64,000 nucleotides of DNA. Origin: Sandaracinus amylolyticus. Its GTDB lineage: Bacteria > Myxococcota_A > Polyangia > Polyangiales > Sandaracinaceae. Positions 10,718 to 21,228 of this stretch are shown here, piece after piece. A model generated the notes under the pieces. That model was not told where the DNA came from, searched no databases, and saw nothing but the letters and a program-made list of their open reading frames with translations. Location: the NCBI RefSeq assembly GCF_021631985.1, contig NZ_CP070225.1, positions 6,510,001 to 6,574,000 of the forward strand, in the 5' to 3' direction. A program made the translations under genes and the position numbers. Position 1 is the stretch's first letter. The number at the start of each line of letters is the position of its first letter.

Positions 10718-13700
10718 ATGGACGAGACACGCGACTGGATCCTCGAAACGCTGTGGAGCGACGACGAGCTTGTTCTCTCACGCGGCGTCGATCGCACGGG
10801 CACGCACCTCGTGGTCGCTGCCGCGTCGCCGGACGTTGCGCCCGCGTTCCGAGCGCGTCTCGAGCGCGCGCTCGCGCTCCGCGAGCACCTCGATCCCGAT
10901 TGGTGCGCACGACCGCGCGAGCTCATGAGGCTCGGGGAACGTCCCGCGCTCCTGATGGACGATCCCGGTGGCGAGGTGTTGTCGCGCTACGTGGGCCGGA
11001 CGTGGGACCTGGGCGACTTCCTCGCGATGGCGGCCGAGCTCGCGCGCGCAATCGCGCGTCTCCATGCAAGTGGGATCGTGCACCGGAGCCTCGAGCCGGC
11101 GACCGTGCTCGTCGACGTGGCCGCGACCCGCGCGTGGCTCACCGGGTTCGGCAGCGCCTCGCGCATTCCGCAGGAACACGCGAGCCCGGAGCCGCCACAG
11201 GTCATCGCGGGAGCGCTCGCTTACATGGCGCCGGAGCAGACCGGTCGTGTGGGCCGATCGATCGATCCGCGGAGCGACCTCTACTCGCTCGGGGTGATGC
11301 TCTACGAGCTGCTCGCGGGTCGCCTGCCGTTCACGGCGAGCGATCCGATGGAGTGGATCCACTGCCACGTCGCGCGCGAGCCGGCGCCGCTCGCGCCCGA
11401 GCTCGCGCCAGCTCCAGTGCTGGAGATCGTGCACAAGCTGCTCGCGAAGACTGCAGAGGACCGTTACCAGACGGCCGGCGGGCTCGCGCGAGATCTGCGG
11501 CACTGCCTCGAGTCCTGGCGAGCGAGGGGCGACATCGATCCGTTCCCCCTCGCGGCGCGCGACGTGCCCGATCGGCTCAGCATTCCGGGGACGCTCTACG
11601 GTCGACAGCGCGAGGTCGCGGAGCTGACCGCCACGCTCACCCGCGCACGCACGCGGGGCGAGAGCGAGCTCGTGCTCGTCTCCGGCTATTCGGGAGTGGG
11701 CAAGTCGTCGGTGGTGCACGAGCTCCACGACGCGCTCGTCGCAGCGCGCGGCGCGTTCGCGTCGGGGAAGTTCGATCAGTACAAGCGCGACGTTCCCTAC
11801 GCGACGTTCGCGCAAGCGCTGCGGACGTTGGTCCGGCAGATCCTCGCGAAGAGCGAGGCGGAGATGACGCGGATCCGCGGCGCGGTGCGCGCCGCCGTAG
11901 GCCCGAACGGCGCCCTGGTCGTGGAGCTCGTGCCCGAGCTCGAGCTCGTGATCGGAGCCCAACCTCCGGTCCCCGAGCTGCCGGCCCACGAGGCGCAACA
12001 CCGCTTCCACCGCGTGGTCCGGCGCCTCCTCGGCGCGCTCGCACAACCGGACCTTCCGATCGCGATCTTCCTCGACGATCTACAGTGGCTCGACGGCGCC
12101 ACGCTCGCGCTTCTCGAGCACCTCGTACTAGATCCGTGCGCGGCCCATCTGCTCCTCATCGGCGCTTACCGCGACAACGAAGTCGGGCCCTCGCATCCGC
12201 TCGCCCGAATGCTCGAGCGGGCAAACGCGCAAGGCGGCGCCGTGCGCGAGATCGTGCTCGGTCCGCTGGACGTCGACGACGTCGCCGGGCTGATTGCCGA
12301 TACGCTGCGCTGGAATCGTGAACGCGCGTACTCACTCGCATCGATCGTTCACGAGAAAACGGCCGGCAACCCTTTCTTCGCGACTCAGTTCCTGCGCACC
12401 CTCGAGGCCGAGCGGCTCGTCGTGTTCGAGGCAGAGCGCGCAGAGTGGACGTGCGACGTCGAGCGAGTGCGCGCGTCGCCGTTGACGGAAAATGTCGTCG
12501 TCCTCATGGTCGCGACGCTCGAGCGCCTCTCGGAGCAGTCGAGGCAGGTGCTCGCGCAGCTCGCGTGCCTCGGGGACTCCGCTGTCGTCGATACGCTCGC
12601 GCTGGCCGCGGGAACGACCCCGAACGCGATCGAAGACGCGATGATCGAGCCCGTGCGCGCCGGCCTCGTCGTCCGTCGCGGCAGCGAGTTCGCGTTCGCG
12701 CACGATCGGGTGCAAGAAGCCGCGTACGCCTCGGTGCCCGAAGCCGCGCGGCCGGCGATGCACCTGCGTCTCGGTCGGCTGCTTCTCGCGGAAGTGCCCG
12801 CCGACGCAATCCGCGAGCGCGTGTTCGATGTCGTTCACCACCTCGACCGCGGCGCCGTGCTCCTGACGAGCACGGACGAGCGCGAGCGTGTCGCGGAGCT
12901 CGATCTCGTCGCGGGACGGCGCGCCAGAGCGGCGGCTGCGTACGCGGCCGCGCGCTCGTATCTCGCGTCGGGCGACGCGCTGCTCCCAGGCGATGCGTGG
13001 CATCGGCGGTACGATCTCGCCCTCGCGATCCGCACCTTGCGTGCGGAGTGCGAGATCTTGTGCGGCAATCTCGACGCGGCCGAGCGGCTGATCGCTGATC
13101 TGCTCGTGCATGCGCGCTCGAACGTGGATCGCGCCCACGCGTATGTGCTGCGCATCGAGCTCGACGTCCTGCGATCACAGAACCAGCGCGCGGTCGAGTC
13201 GGCGCTCGAATGCCTCGCGCTCTTCGGGATCGTGATCCCCGCGCATCCCACCGAGGAGGAGCTCGAGCGCGGCTACGCGCGGGTGTGGACCCAGCTCGAC
13301 GCGCGATCGATCGCCTGTCTCGTCGATCTGCCACGCATGACGAATCCCGACGTCGAGGCAGCGATGCAGGTGCTCGCCGCGCTCTACGCACCTGCAGTGT
13401 TCACCGACGAGCGCCTCGCCGCGCTCACGTTCGGGCACCTCGTCGAGCTCTCCCTCGAGCACGGCGTGACGGGCGCGTCCACTCACGGGTTCGCGTGGTT
13501 CGGCATCATGCTGGGGCACTACTCCGGCAGGCACGCCGATGCATACGAGCTCGGGCGTCTCGCGCACGCGCTCGTGCAACGCCACGGCTTCGCCGCGTAC
13601 TCCGCGAAGACCCTGTTCGCGCTCGAGATCCTCAGCGTGTGGACGCGCCCGATCTCCGAGGCTCTCGAGACGATCCGCGCAGCGTTCTCGGCGGGTGTCG

Positions 13701-16108
13701 AGACCGGCGACGTGACGGTCGCGTGCTACGCCGGCAACCACCTCGTCTCCGATCGGCTGCTGCGCGGAGATCCTCTCGACGCGGTCTGGAACGACACCGA
13801 GCGCGGGATCGAGTTCGCGCGGCGCGCGCGCTTCGGCGACGTCGTCGACATCCTCGTTGCGCAGCAGCGCTTCATCGCCGCGATGCGAGGGCACACCCGC
13901 TCCCTCACGACGTTCGACGGCGAGGGTTTCGACGAGCGCGCGTTCGAGGCCGCGCTGACCCCCGACCGCATGGCCACGATGGTCTTCTGGTACTGGGTGA
14001 TCAAGGGTCAGGCCCGCTTCCTCGCAGGAGACGCCGAGGAGGCCGCCCGCGCACTCGACCGGGCGCGCACTCTCCGCTGGGCCTCACCCGGTCACGTACA
14101 GCTCCTCGACTACCATCTCTTCTCGGCGCTCACCCTCGCGGCGCGCGGGCGGGGCGGAGCCGATGGCGGCGAGAATGCCTGGCGCGCCGAGATCGACGAG
14201 CATCACGAGCAGCTCGCGCGGTGGGCGCGCAGCCGGCCCGAGACGTTCGCCGACAAGCACGCGCTGGTCGGCGCCGAGATCGCGCGCCTGGAGGGACGCG
14301 CGCTGGACGCAATGGACCTCTACGAGCGCGCCGTGTCGCTCGCGCACGAGAACGACTTCGGGCACTACGAAGGGCTCGCGTGCGAGCTCGCGTCGAGCTT
14401 CTATGCCTCGCGCGGGCTCGACGTCGCGGCCCGCGCCCACCGCGCGCGCGCGCGCCGGTGTTATGAGCGCTGGGGCGCGATCGCAAAGGTTCAGCAGCTC
14501 GATGATCTGCAGTCGCGCGAGGCCGCGACACCTACGAGTGCCGCGCCCGCGCGGATCGATCTGCCGGTCGGGCAGCTCGACTTCGGCACCGTCATCGAGA
14601 TCACGCGGGCAGTGTCCGACGAACTGGTGCTCGAGACTCTGGTCGAGAGGCTGATGACGATCGCGCTCGAGCACGCGGGCGCGACGCGGGGGCTCCTCGT
14701 CATGACGCGCGACGGCACTCACCACGTCGAGGCAGAAGCGTCGGTCGAGAACGGTGCGGTGGCGGTGCGGAGGTCTCGGGCCATCAGCGCGGCCGAGCTT
14801 CCCGACTCGGTGATCCGCTACGTCTCGCGCACCCACGAGAGCGTCGTCGTGGGCGATGCGGCGGCGCCAGGCCGGATGCTCGACGATCCCGGGCTACGCG
14901 CGACGGGAGCGCGCTCGGTGATGTGCGTGCCCCTGGTCCGGCGCGGTCGCCTCACGGGTGTCCTCTATCTCGAGAACGCCCTCACCCCGCACGCGTTCAC
15001 CGCGGCGCGCGCGGCGCTCCTCCGCTTGCTCGCGTCTCAGGCCGCGATCTCGCTCGAGAATGCGCGGCTCTACGCAGACCTGCGCGCTGCCGAGGCGTAT
15101 CTCGCGGAGGCTCAGCGCATCAGTCGGACGGGGAGCTTCGGTTGGGACGTCTCGCGAGGAGAGCTCGTGTGGTCCGATCAGACCTACGCGATCTTCGGCA
15201 TCGATCGCGAGACGCAACCAAGCCTCGAGGCGATGCTCGCGCGCGCGCACCCGAGCGATCGCGAGCGGGTGGCGGCGCGGCTCGAGCGCGCTGCGCTCGA
15301 AGGCGTCGACTGGGACCTCGAGCACCGACTGTTGCTGCCCGACGGCACCGTTAAGCACGCGCACGTCGTGGCTCAGGCGAAGCGCGCGAGTGGCGAGCGC
15401 CTGAGGTTCGTCGGCGCGATCACCGATATCACCGAGGCCAAACGCGCTGAGGACCGATTGCAGGCGTCGATCGAAGAGAAGGACGCGCTGCTCAAGGAAG
15501 TGCACCACCGCGTGAAGAACAACCTCCAGCTCATCAGCAGCCTGCTCAGCTTGCAGTCAGCGCACACGCAGTCGCCCGACGTGGCCGAGCTCCTCGCCGA
15601 CAGCCGGAACCGGGTGCGCTCGATGGCCCTGGTGCACGAGAACCTCTATCGCGCGGGGAACTTCTCGAAGATCTCGATGCCGACGCACATCGCGAAGCTC
15701 TGCTCGCATCTTGCGACGGTCTACGACGTGCGGTCGCGACGGATAGCGCTCACGATCGACATCGCGCCTCTCCACCTCGACATGGACCGCGGCATGTCGT
15801 GCGGGCTCGTCGTCAACGAGCTGGTGTCGAACGCGCTCAAGCACGCCTTCCCCGACGGCAGCAGCGGCGAGGTGCACATCGAGCTCGTGCGCGATGCTGC
15901 TGGCCGTTGTGCACTCTCGGTCGCCGACGACGGGGTCGGGATCCCTGACGAGATCGATCCGCTGGGCACCGACACGCTCGGGCTCCAGCTGGTGCGAGAT
16001 CTGACGGAGCAGCTCGGGGGATCGCTGGTGGTCGAGCGGGAGCGCGGGACGCGCTTCGTCGTGTCGTTTGATCCGCGGGAGGCCTCCGAGAGGAACGTGG
16101 TGCGATGA
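10718..16108 (+). CDS. Giant pseudokinase-AAA-GAF-PAS-HisKA_2 sensor histidine kinase, paralogue 2, 1,796 aa
   Basis: Same architecture as 3394-8706. Kinase-like domain (1-270): catalytic loop HRSLEPATV and GFG in place of DFG, so also predicted inactive as a kinase. ATPase: Walker A GYSGVGKSS near 324, Walker B IAIFLDDLQW near 447. Then a helical TPR-like region, GAF (about 1290-1440), PAS (about 1460-1575), HisKA_2 with EVHHRVKNN near 1590 and HATPase with NELVSNALKHA near 1700. HisKA_2 kinases autophosphorylate on His and pass phosphate to separate receivers; here the candidates are the NtrC-type regulator and the receivers of the hybrid kinase. The stop overlaps the next gene's start (ATGA, 16105-16108), so the two are translationally coupled. 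A sigma54-type element lies upstream. ATG 10718 has no strong ribosome binding site. Confidence 0.9.
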   Translation: MDETRDWILETLWSDDELVLSRGVDRTGTHLVVAAASPDVAPAFRARLERALALREHLDPDWCARPRELMRLGERPALLMDDPGGEVLSRYVGRTWDLGDFLAMAAELARAIARLHASGIVHRSLEPATVLVDVAATRAWLTGFGSASRIPQEHASPEPPQVIAGALAYMAPEQTGRVGRSIDPRSDLYSLGVMLYELLAGRLPFTASDPMEWIHCHVAREPAPLAPELAPAPVLEIVHKLLAKTAEDRYQTAGGLARDLRHCLESWRARGDIDPFPLAARDVPDRLSIPGTLYGRQREVAELTATLTRARTRGESELVLVSGYSGVGKSSVVHELHDALVAARGAFASGKFDQYKRDVPYATFAQALRTLVRQILAKSEAEMTRIRGAVRAAVGPNGALVVELVPELELVIGAQPPVPELPAHEAQHRFHRVVRRLLGALAQPDLPIAIFLDDLQWLDGATLALLEHLVLDPCAAHLLLIGAYRDNEVGPSHPLARMLERANAQGGAVREIVLGPLDVDDVAGLIADTLRWNRERAYSLASIVHEKTAGNPFFATQFLRTLEAERLVVFEAERAEWTCDVERVRASPLTENVVVLMVATLERLSEQSRQVLAQLACLGDSAVVDTLALAAGTTPNAIEDAMIEPVRAGLVVRRGSEFAFAHDRVQEAAYASVPEAARPAMHLRLGRLLLAEVPADAIRERVFDVVHHLDRGAVLLTSTDERERVAELDLVAGRRARAAAAYAAARSYLASGDALLPGDAWHRRYDLALAIRTLRAECEILCGNLDAAERLIADLLVHARSNVDRAHAYVLRIELDVLRSQNQRAVESALECLALFGIVIPAHPTEEELERGYARVWTQLDARSIACLVDLPRMTNPDVEAAMQVLAALYAPAVFTDERLAALTFGHLVELSLEHGVTGASTHGFAWFGIMLGHYSGRHADAYELGRLAHALVQRHGFAAYSAKTLFALEILSVWTRPISEALETIRAAFSAGVETGDVTVACYAGNHLVSDRLLRGDPLDAVWNDTERGIEFARRARFGDVVDILVAQQRFIAAMRGHTRSLTTFDGEGFDERAFEAALTPDRMATMVFWYWVIKGQARFLAGDAEEAARALDRARTLRWASPGHVQLLDYHLFSALTLAARGRGGADGGENAWRAEIDEHHEQLARWARSRPETFADKHALVGAEIARLEGRALDAMDLYERAVSLAHENDFGHYEGLACELASSFYASRGLDVAARAHRARARRCYERWGAIAKVQQLDDLQSREAATPTSAAPARIDLPVGQLDFGTVIEITRAVSDELVLETLVERLMTIALEHAGATRGLLVMTRDGTHHVEAEASVENGAVAVRRSRAISAAELPDSVIRYVSRTHESVVVGDAAAPGRMLDDPGLRATGARSVMCVPLVRRGRLTGVLYLENALTPHAFTAARAALLRLLASQAAISLENARLYADLRAAEAYLAEAQRISRTGSFGWDVSRGELVWSDQTYAIFGIDRETQPSLEAMLARAHPSDRERVAARLERAALEGVDWDLEHRLLLPDGTVKHAHVVAQAKRASGERLRFVGAITDITEAKRAEDRLQASIEEKDALLKEVHHRVKNNLQLISSLLSLQSAHTQSPDVAELLADSRNRVRSMALVHENLYRAGNFSKISMPTHIAKLCSHLATVYDVRSRRIALTIDIAPLHLDMDRGMSCGLVVNELVSNALKHAFPDGSSGEVHIELVRDAAGRCALSVADDGVGIPDEIDPLGTDTLGLQLVRDLTEQLGGSLVVERERGTRFVVSFDPREASERNVVR

Positions 16109-19100
16109 CCTCAGTACGCATCCTCATCGTCGAAGACGATCGCGTCGTCGCACGCGATCTCCGCCAGCAGCTCACGCGCATGGGGCACACCGTGGTGGGC
16201 GCGGCGGTGGCCGGCGATCAGGCGGTGGCGCTCGCGGAATCGGCGAAGCCCGAGCTGGTGCTCATGGACATCCGGCTCGAGGGCGAGTGCGACGGGATCG
16301 CAGCGGCGCAGGAGATCCGCGAACGCTTCCAGGTCCCGGTCATCTACCTCACTGCGTACGCCGACGACCACACGCTGCGGCGCGCGAGAGTCACCGAGCC
16401 CTTCGGGTACCTGCTCAAGCCCTTCGAGGACTCTCAGCTACGCACCGTAGTCGAGATGGCGCTCCACAAGCACGCCGCAGAGCGCCGGCTCCGCGAGAGC
16501 GAGCGTCGATACGCCGTCACGCTCTCGAGCATCGGCGACGCGGTGATCGCGACCGACGAACAGGCATGCGTGACGTTCGTGAACGCCGCCGCCGAGGGTG
16601 TGTTGGGGCGCCGTGCCGCCGACGCGCTCGGCCGCCCGATCGCTGACGTGCTCCGCGTCGTGAGTGGAGCCACGCGCGCTGCTCCCCCCGACACCGCGCA
16701 CGAGGTTCTGCGCACGCACCGCATCGTCGAGCTCGCGGACGGTAGCGTGCTCCTCACGCACGACGGCCGAGAAGTGCCGATCGACGGGCGCGGATCTCCG
16801 ATCGTCGACGATCGCGGCGAGACGAGCGGTGTCGTGGTGGTGCTCCGCGACATGACCGAGCGCCGGCGCGCCGAGGAAGCCGAAGCGCTGCGAGAGGCAC
16901 AGCTCCGCATCGATCAGGCTGTGCGTGGCTCGAACATCGGCATCTTCGAGGTCGACCTCACGAGACCCGCCGACGTGCCGAGAGCGGTGCTCACGAACGT
17001 GTTCGAGCAGCTCGGCATGGCGCCTCAGCACGATCCGATCGACCTCGCGAGCGTGATGTCGCTGGTCCACGCGGACGATCGCGATCGCATCGAAGAGGCG
17101 GTCCGAGCATGGGTCCTCGAGGGACGCCGCGAGATCGAGCTCGAGGCCCGCGTGGTGCACCGCGACGGCACGCACCGCTGGCTCCTCGCGCGCGGCGCGA
17201 TGGTCCTCGACGCGAACGGACGCGCGTTGCGCTTCGCGGGGACGACCGTCGACATCACCGATCGCCGGCGCGTCGAGGATGCGCTCCGCGCGAGCGAGCA
17301 GCGTGCGCGCACATTCGTCGATCACGCCGCCGACGCGTTCATGCTGCTGGACTCCGAGCTCGTGCTCCTCGACGTGAACGAGCGCGCGTGCGCGAGCCTC
17401 GGGTACACGCCAACGGAGCTCGTCGGGCTCACGCCCCTCGCGTTCGATCGCGATGTCACGCCGACGGCGTTCGAGGAGATCAAGGCACGCCTGCGCGACG
17501 GAGAGCTGCTCGCGTTCGAGTCGCGCCAGACGCGCAAGGACGGGACCGTCTTCCCGGTCGAGGTGCGAGCCCGCATGTTCGACGATCGCGGCTCGCCGAA
17601 GGTGGTCGCGTACTGCCGCGACATCACGGAGCGCAAGCGCGCCGAGGACGCGCTGCGGGAGAGCGAGCGGCGCTTCCGCACGTTCGTCGACTACGCGTCC
17701 GACGCGTTCATGCTGTTCGACATCGATCTGCGCGTCATCGACGTGAACGCCGCGGCGTGCGCGTACCTCGGTTACGCAGCTCACGAGCTGGTCGGGCTCA
17801 CCCCGCTCGCGTTCGACCCGGCGGTCACGGCCAACGATCTCGCAGCGAACGTCGCGTACCTCTTGGAGCACGAGTTCATCTCGTTCGAGTCGAGGTGGCT
17901 GAGGAAGGACGGCTCGCTCTTCCCGGTCGAAGTGCGCGCCCGGATGTTCGAGGCCGAGGGGCAGAAGCGGGTCATCAGCCTGATCCGCGACGTCACCGAG
18001 CGACGGCGCGCGGAGGACGCCCTGCGCGAGAGCGAGGCGCGCTTCCGGGGAACGTTCGAGAACGCCGCCGTCGGGATCGCTCACGGTGATGCCGAAGGTC
18101 GCTATCTACGCGTCAACCAGACGCTCTGCGACATCGTCGGCAGGACTCGCGAGGAGCTCGGAGCGCTGAGGTTCCAGGACCTCACTCATCCCGACGATCT
18201 CGAGGCGAGCATCGCGCTCCACGCATCGCTCGTCCGAGGCGATGTCGCCAGCTACCGCACGGAGACGCGGATGATCTCGAGCAGCGGTGGGACCGCTTGG
18301 CTCAACCAGACCGTGTCGGGCCAGCGCGATCCCGACGGTAGTCTGCTCCATACGATCGCGATCCTCGAGGACGTCTCGCAACGCAAGGCGCTCGAGGCAG
18401 AGCTGCGCCACGCGAAGACGGTCGCGGAGAGCGCCAACCGGGCCAAGGACGAGTTCCTCGCGAACGTGAGCCACGAGATCCGCACGCCGATGAACGCGAT
18501 CCTCGGAATGACGGAGCTCGTGCTCGACACCGCGCTCACCGACGCACAACGACAGTCGTTGCGCAGCGTGAGTGCGGCGGCGGGAAACCTCCTCGGAATG
18601 ATCAATGACCTCCTCGACTTCTCGAAGATCGAGGCTGGCAAGCTCGAGCTGGACATCGGCGACTTCGCGCTCCGCCCCGCGATCGCGGAGACGCTTCGCG
18701 CGCTCGCGGTGCGCGCGCACCGGAAGGGCCTCGAGCTCGTCTGCACGGTCGAGCCGGACGTGCCCGACGCGCTCTCGGGTGACGCGGCGCGCCTGCGCCA
18801 AGTGCTCATCAACCTCGTCGGAAACGCGATCAAGTTCACTGACCGCGGCGAGGTCGTGGTGGAGGTACGCGCGGTCCACAGTGCCGCGCCCGACAGCGAA
18901 GCAACGCTGCGCTTCTCGGTGCGCGACACCGGCATCGGCATCCCACTCGACAAGCAGGCCTCGATCTTCCGGGCGTTCGAGCAGGAGGATTCGTCCACCA
19001 CGCGCCGCTATGGCGGCACCGGCCTCGGGCTCACGATCGCAGCGCAGCTCATCGCACTGATGGATGGTCAGCTCACCGTCGAGAGCGCACCGGGCCGTGG

Positions 19101-20403
19101 GAGCACGTTCACCTTCGATGCGCGCTTCCGCCGGTCGCAGCAGGCGATTCCCCCGGGTCCCACGGTGCCCGAGCTCTCGCTGCGCGGGCTCCGGGTACTG
19201 ATCGTCGACGACAACGCGGTCAACCGGCAGATCCTCGAGACGTGGCTCAACGGATGGCGGATGGAGGCGCACGCCGTCGGTGACGCGATGGCTGCGATGG
19301 ACGCGCTGTGGCACGGCGTTGCGTCGGGCCGTCCGTATCACCTCGTGCTTCTCGACGCGCGCATGCCCGACACCGACGGGCTGGTGCTCGCGACGAGGAT
19401 CCGAGAGCGCACCGAGCTCGCCGCGACTCGCATCGTGTTGCTCACTTCCGGCGATCGCCCAGGCGATCAGGAGCGGTTCCGCGAGCTGCGGGTCGACGGA
19501 TACCTGCTGAAGCCCGTGCCGCAGGAAGAGCTGCTCGAGACGATCCACGCCGTCGCGAGCCGCTCGGGAGGCGACGGTGCCGCGCATTGGCCCGTCACCG
19601 CGACCACGTATGAACGCGCCGCGACCGCAGTCACGTCCGCACCGCGGGCACTTCGAGTACTGGTCGTGGAGGACGACGAGTTCAGCGCGCAGCTACTCCG
19701 GAGCCTGCTCATCTCGAGAGGCCACGCGTTCGTGCTGGCGGGCACCGGCACGGAGGCGCTCGCGTGCTATGCGCGGACGCGCTTCGATCTCATGCTCCTC
19801 GATCTGCACATGCCGGAGATGGACGGCTTCGATGTGATTCGAGAGATCCGATCGCTCGAGCGGGAAGCCGGAGGCCACCTGCCGGTCATCGCGGTGACCG
19901 CCCGCTCGCGCCAAGAGGATCGCAAACGCTGTCTCGACGCGGGCATGGACGCGTTCCTCTCGAAGCCGATCGTCGCCGCCGAGCTGTGGACCACGATCGA
20001 CCGTGTGATCACCGCGGGCCTGCCCGGCGATCCCACGCCGGGACTGATCTCGGCATCCGTGCTCCTCTCGGCCTGTGGCGGCAACGGGCTGATCCTCGAC
20101 ACGATCGTCGCGGCGCTCCGCGCGCGAGTCCCCGGCGAGCTCGCGAAAGCGCGCATCGCGCTCGAACAGCGCGAGCCGCCCGCGCTCCGTGATGTCGCGC
20201 ACCGGCTCGCGTCGACGCTCGGTACGTTCTCGGTCGTCGCGGGCGCGGTCGCGTCGGAGCTCGAGGATGTGGCCTCGATGGGCCGCATCGACGAGGCGGG
20301 ACCGCTGCTCACGCGACTCCGGGCGCTCGCTCACGAGCTGCTGCGCACCGTGGGCGCGATCACGATCGAAGAGCTCGAAGCCGCGGCCCGCGACCCCGGA
20401 TGA
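16105..20403 (+). CDS. Hybrid histidine kinase REC-PAS(x5)-HisKA-HATPase-REC-REC-HPt, 1,432 aa
   Basis: Starts with a receiver (1-125; Asp in LVLMDIRLEG, Lys in YLLKPFE). Five PAS-type segments follow (about 140-765); the third and fourth are near-copies (RTFVDHAADAFML versus RTFVDYASDAFML, both followed by ELVGLTPLAFD), a tandem duplication. HisKA H-box is VSHEIRTPMNAILGMTE near 790, HATPase carries NAIKFT, DTGIGIP and GTGLGL, then two receivers (about 1029-1150 with LLDARMPD; about 1182-1300 with LLDLHMPE), and a C-terminal HPt with AHRLASTLG near 1366. No transmembrane segment, so it is cytoplasmic. The ATGA overlap with the upstream sensor means they are made together, suggesting a relay in which the N-terminal receiver is fed by the HisKA_2 kinases (inference). 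No separate DNA-binding output is fused. Confidence 0.93.
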   Translation: MTSVRILIVEDDRVVARDLRQQLTRMGHTVVGAAVAGDQAVALAESAKPELVLMDIRLEGECDGIAAAQEIRERFQVPVIYLTAYADDHTLRRARVTEPFGYLLKPFEDSQLRTVVEMALHKHAAERRLRESERRYAVTLSSIGDAVIATDEQACVTFVNAAAEGVLGRRAADALGRPIADVLRVVSGATRAAPPDTAHEVLRTHRIVELADGSVLLTHDGREVPIDGRGSPIVDDRGETSGVVVVLRDMTERRRAEEAEALREAQLRIDQAVRGSNIGIFEVDLTRPADVPRAVLTNVFEQLGMAPQHDPIDLASVMSLVHADDRDRIEEAVRAWVLEGRREIELEARVVHRDGTHRWLLARGAMVLDANGRALRFAGTTVDITDRRRVEDALRASEQRARTFVDHAADAFMLLDSELVLLDVNERACASLGYTPTELVGLTPLAFDRDVTPTAFEEIKARLRDGELLAFESRQTRKDGTVFPVEVRARMFDDRGSPKVVAYCRDITERKRAEDALRESERRFRTFVDYASDAFMLFDIDLRVIDVNAAACAYLGYAAHELVGLTPLAFDPAVTANDLAANVAYLLEHEFISFESRWLRKDGSLFPVEVRARMFEAEGQKRVISLIRDVTERRRAEDALRESEARFRGTFENAAVGIAHGDAEGRYLRVNQTLCDIVGRTREELGALRFQDLTHPDDLEASIALHASLVRGDVASYRTETRMISSSGGTAWLNQTVSGQRDPDGSLLHTIAILEDVSQRKALEAELRHAKTVAESANRAKDEFLANVSHEIRTPMNAILGMTELVLDTALTDAQRQSLRSVSAAAGNLLGMINDLLDFSKIEAGKLELDIGDFALRPAIAETLRALAVRAHRKGLELVCTVEPDVPDALSGDAARLRQVLINLVGNAIKFTDRGEVVVEVRAVHSAAPDSEATLRFSVRDTGIGIPLDKQASIFRAFEQEDSSTTRRYGGTGLGLTIAAQLIALMDGQLTVESAPGRGSTFTFDARFRRSQQAIPPGPTVPELSLRGLRVLIVDDNAVNRQILETWLNGWRMEAHAVGDAMAAMDALWHGVASGRPYHLVLLDARMPDTDGLVLATRIRERTELAATRIVLLTSGDRPGDQERFRELRVDGYLLKPVPQEELLETIHAVASRSGGDGAAHWPVTATTYERAATAVTSAPRALRVLVVEDDEFSAQLLRSLLISRGHAFVLAGTGTEALACYARTRFDLMLLDLHMPEMDGFDVIREIRSLEREAGGHLPVIAVTARSRQEDRKRCLDAGMDAFLSKPIVAAELWTTIDRVITAGLPGDPTPGLISASVLLSACGGNGLILDTIVAALRARVPGELAKARIALEQREPPALRDVAHRLASTLGTFSVVAGAVASELEDVASMGRIDEAGPLLTRLRALAHELLRTVGAITIEELEAAARDPG

Positions 20404-21228
20404 TCAGCGGTGCGCGGCTGCGCGCGCGTATGCGCTCGGCGTGACCCCGACCACTCGCACGAACCACCGGTGGAGGTGGCTCGAATCGTAGAACCCGGCC
20501 TCGCGTGCGGCCTGCGCTGGCGCGACCCGCCGGGCCAGGCGGGCGCGCGCCTGCGAAACCCTCACATGCATCAGATACTGATGCGGCGGCAAACCGAACT
20601 GCCGGTGGAACGAGCGCAGCATGTGCTCGCGGCTGAGGCCGCTCGCGTCGGCGAGCTCGCGCACCGTGAGGTCCTCGGAGAAGCGATCGTGGATGAGGTC
20701 GCGGACGCGCTGGAGCCCAGCGGGAGCGTGCAGGGTGCGAGGTGCCGACGCCCCCGGGTGATCGTGGCGCACGAGAAGCGCGAGCGCGCGCCGGACGAGC
20801 GTCTCGGACGCGAGCGCCGGCGCACCTTCGGCGAGGGCGCGGTGCACCAACCGGAACGCATCGTAGGCCTCGCGGTCATCGTAGAGGTGCGAGGCGAATG
20901 CACTCTTGCCTGCGTGCGCTTCGGGCGCGAGCGAGGCGAACGCCGCGGGCGTCAGCTGGACGATTTGCCAATCACAGCGCGCGTGCGGGACCGCTTGGAA
21001 CGTCTCGCCCGGCGACATCGCACTCAGAAAGCCGCCGTCGTGCTTGCCTCGGCGATAGAAGCTGCTGCAGTTGTTCTTCGAGCGATCCGTCGCGAGCGTC
21101 ACGACGAACGTCTCGACGAGGCCGTCCCACGGCCGCACGGTGCCCGCGATGCGGAGGAGCTCGATACCCTCGCAAGTCGCGGGGCGGACGAGCTCCACGT
21201 ACTCGTCTCCCTCGTCGGCGTCGGCCAT
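20404..21228 (-). CDS. AraC-family transcriptional regulator, 274 aa
   Basis: The C-terminal ~100 residues are a double helix-turn-helix of the AraC/XylS type: RVRDLIHDRFSEDLTVRELA, LSREHMLRSFHRQFG, then the signature PHQYLMHVRVSQARARL and DSSHLHRWFVRVVGVTPSAY. The N-terminal part is an effector-sensing beta domain (residues 1-160; GETFQAVPHARCDWQIVQL). ATG 21228 is taken as start with GAGGA just upstream. The stop codon abuts the stop of the hybrid kinase (converging genes). It is divergent from the truncated kinase-like gene at 21394 with 165 bp between them, so it may control that gene. Effector unknown. Confidence 0.9.
   Translation of the reverse strand: MADADEGDEYVELVRPATCEGIELLRIAGTVRPWDGLVETFVVTLATDRSKNNCSSFYRRGKHDGGFLSAMSPGETFQAVPHARCDWQIVQLTPAAFASLAPEAHAGKSAFASHLYDDREAYDAFRLVHRALAEGAPALASETLVRRALALLVRHDHPGASAPRTLHAPAGLQRVRDLIHDRFSEDLTVRELADASGLSREHMLRSFHRQFGLPPHQYLMHVRVSQARARLARRVAPAQAAREAGFYDSSHLHRWFVRVVGVTPSAYARAAAHR

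Noticed and set aside
16438-19587. Two long antisense frames (548 and 493 codons) opposite the hybrid kinase
   Set aside because: Composition of GC-bias shadows; the sense strand has continuous PAS, kinase and receiver motifs.
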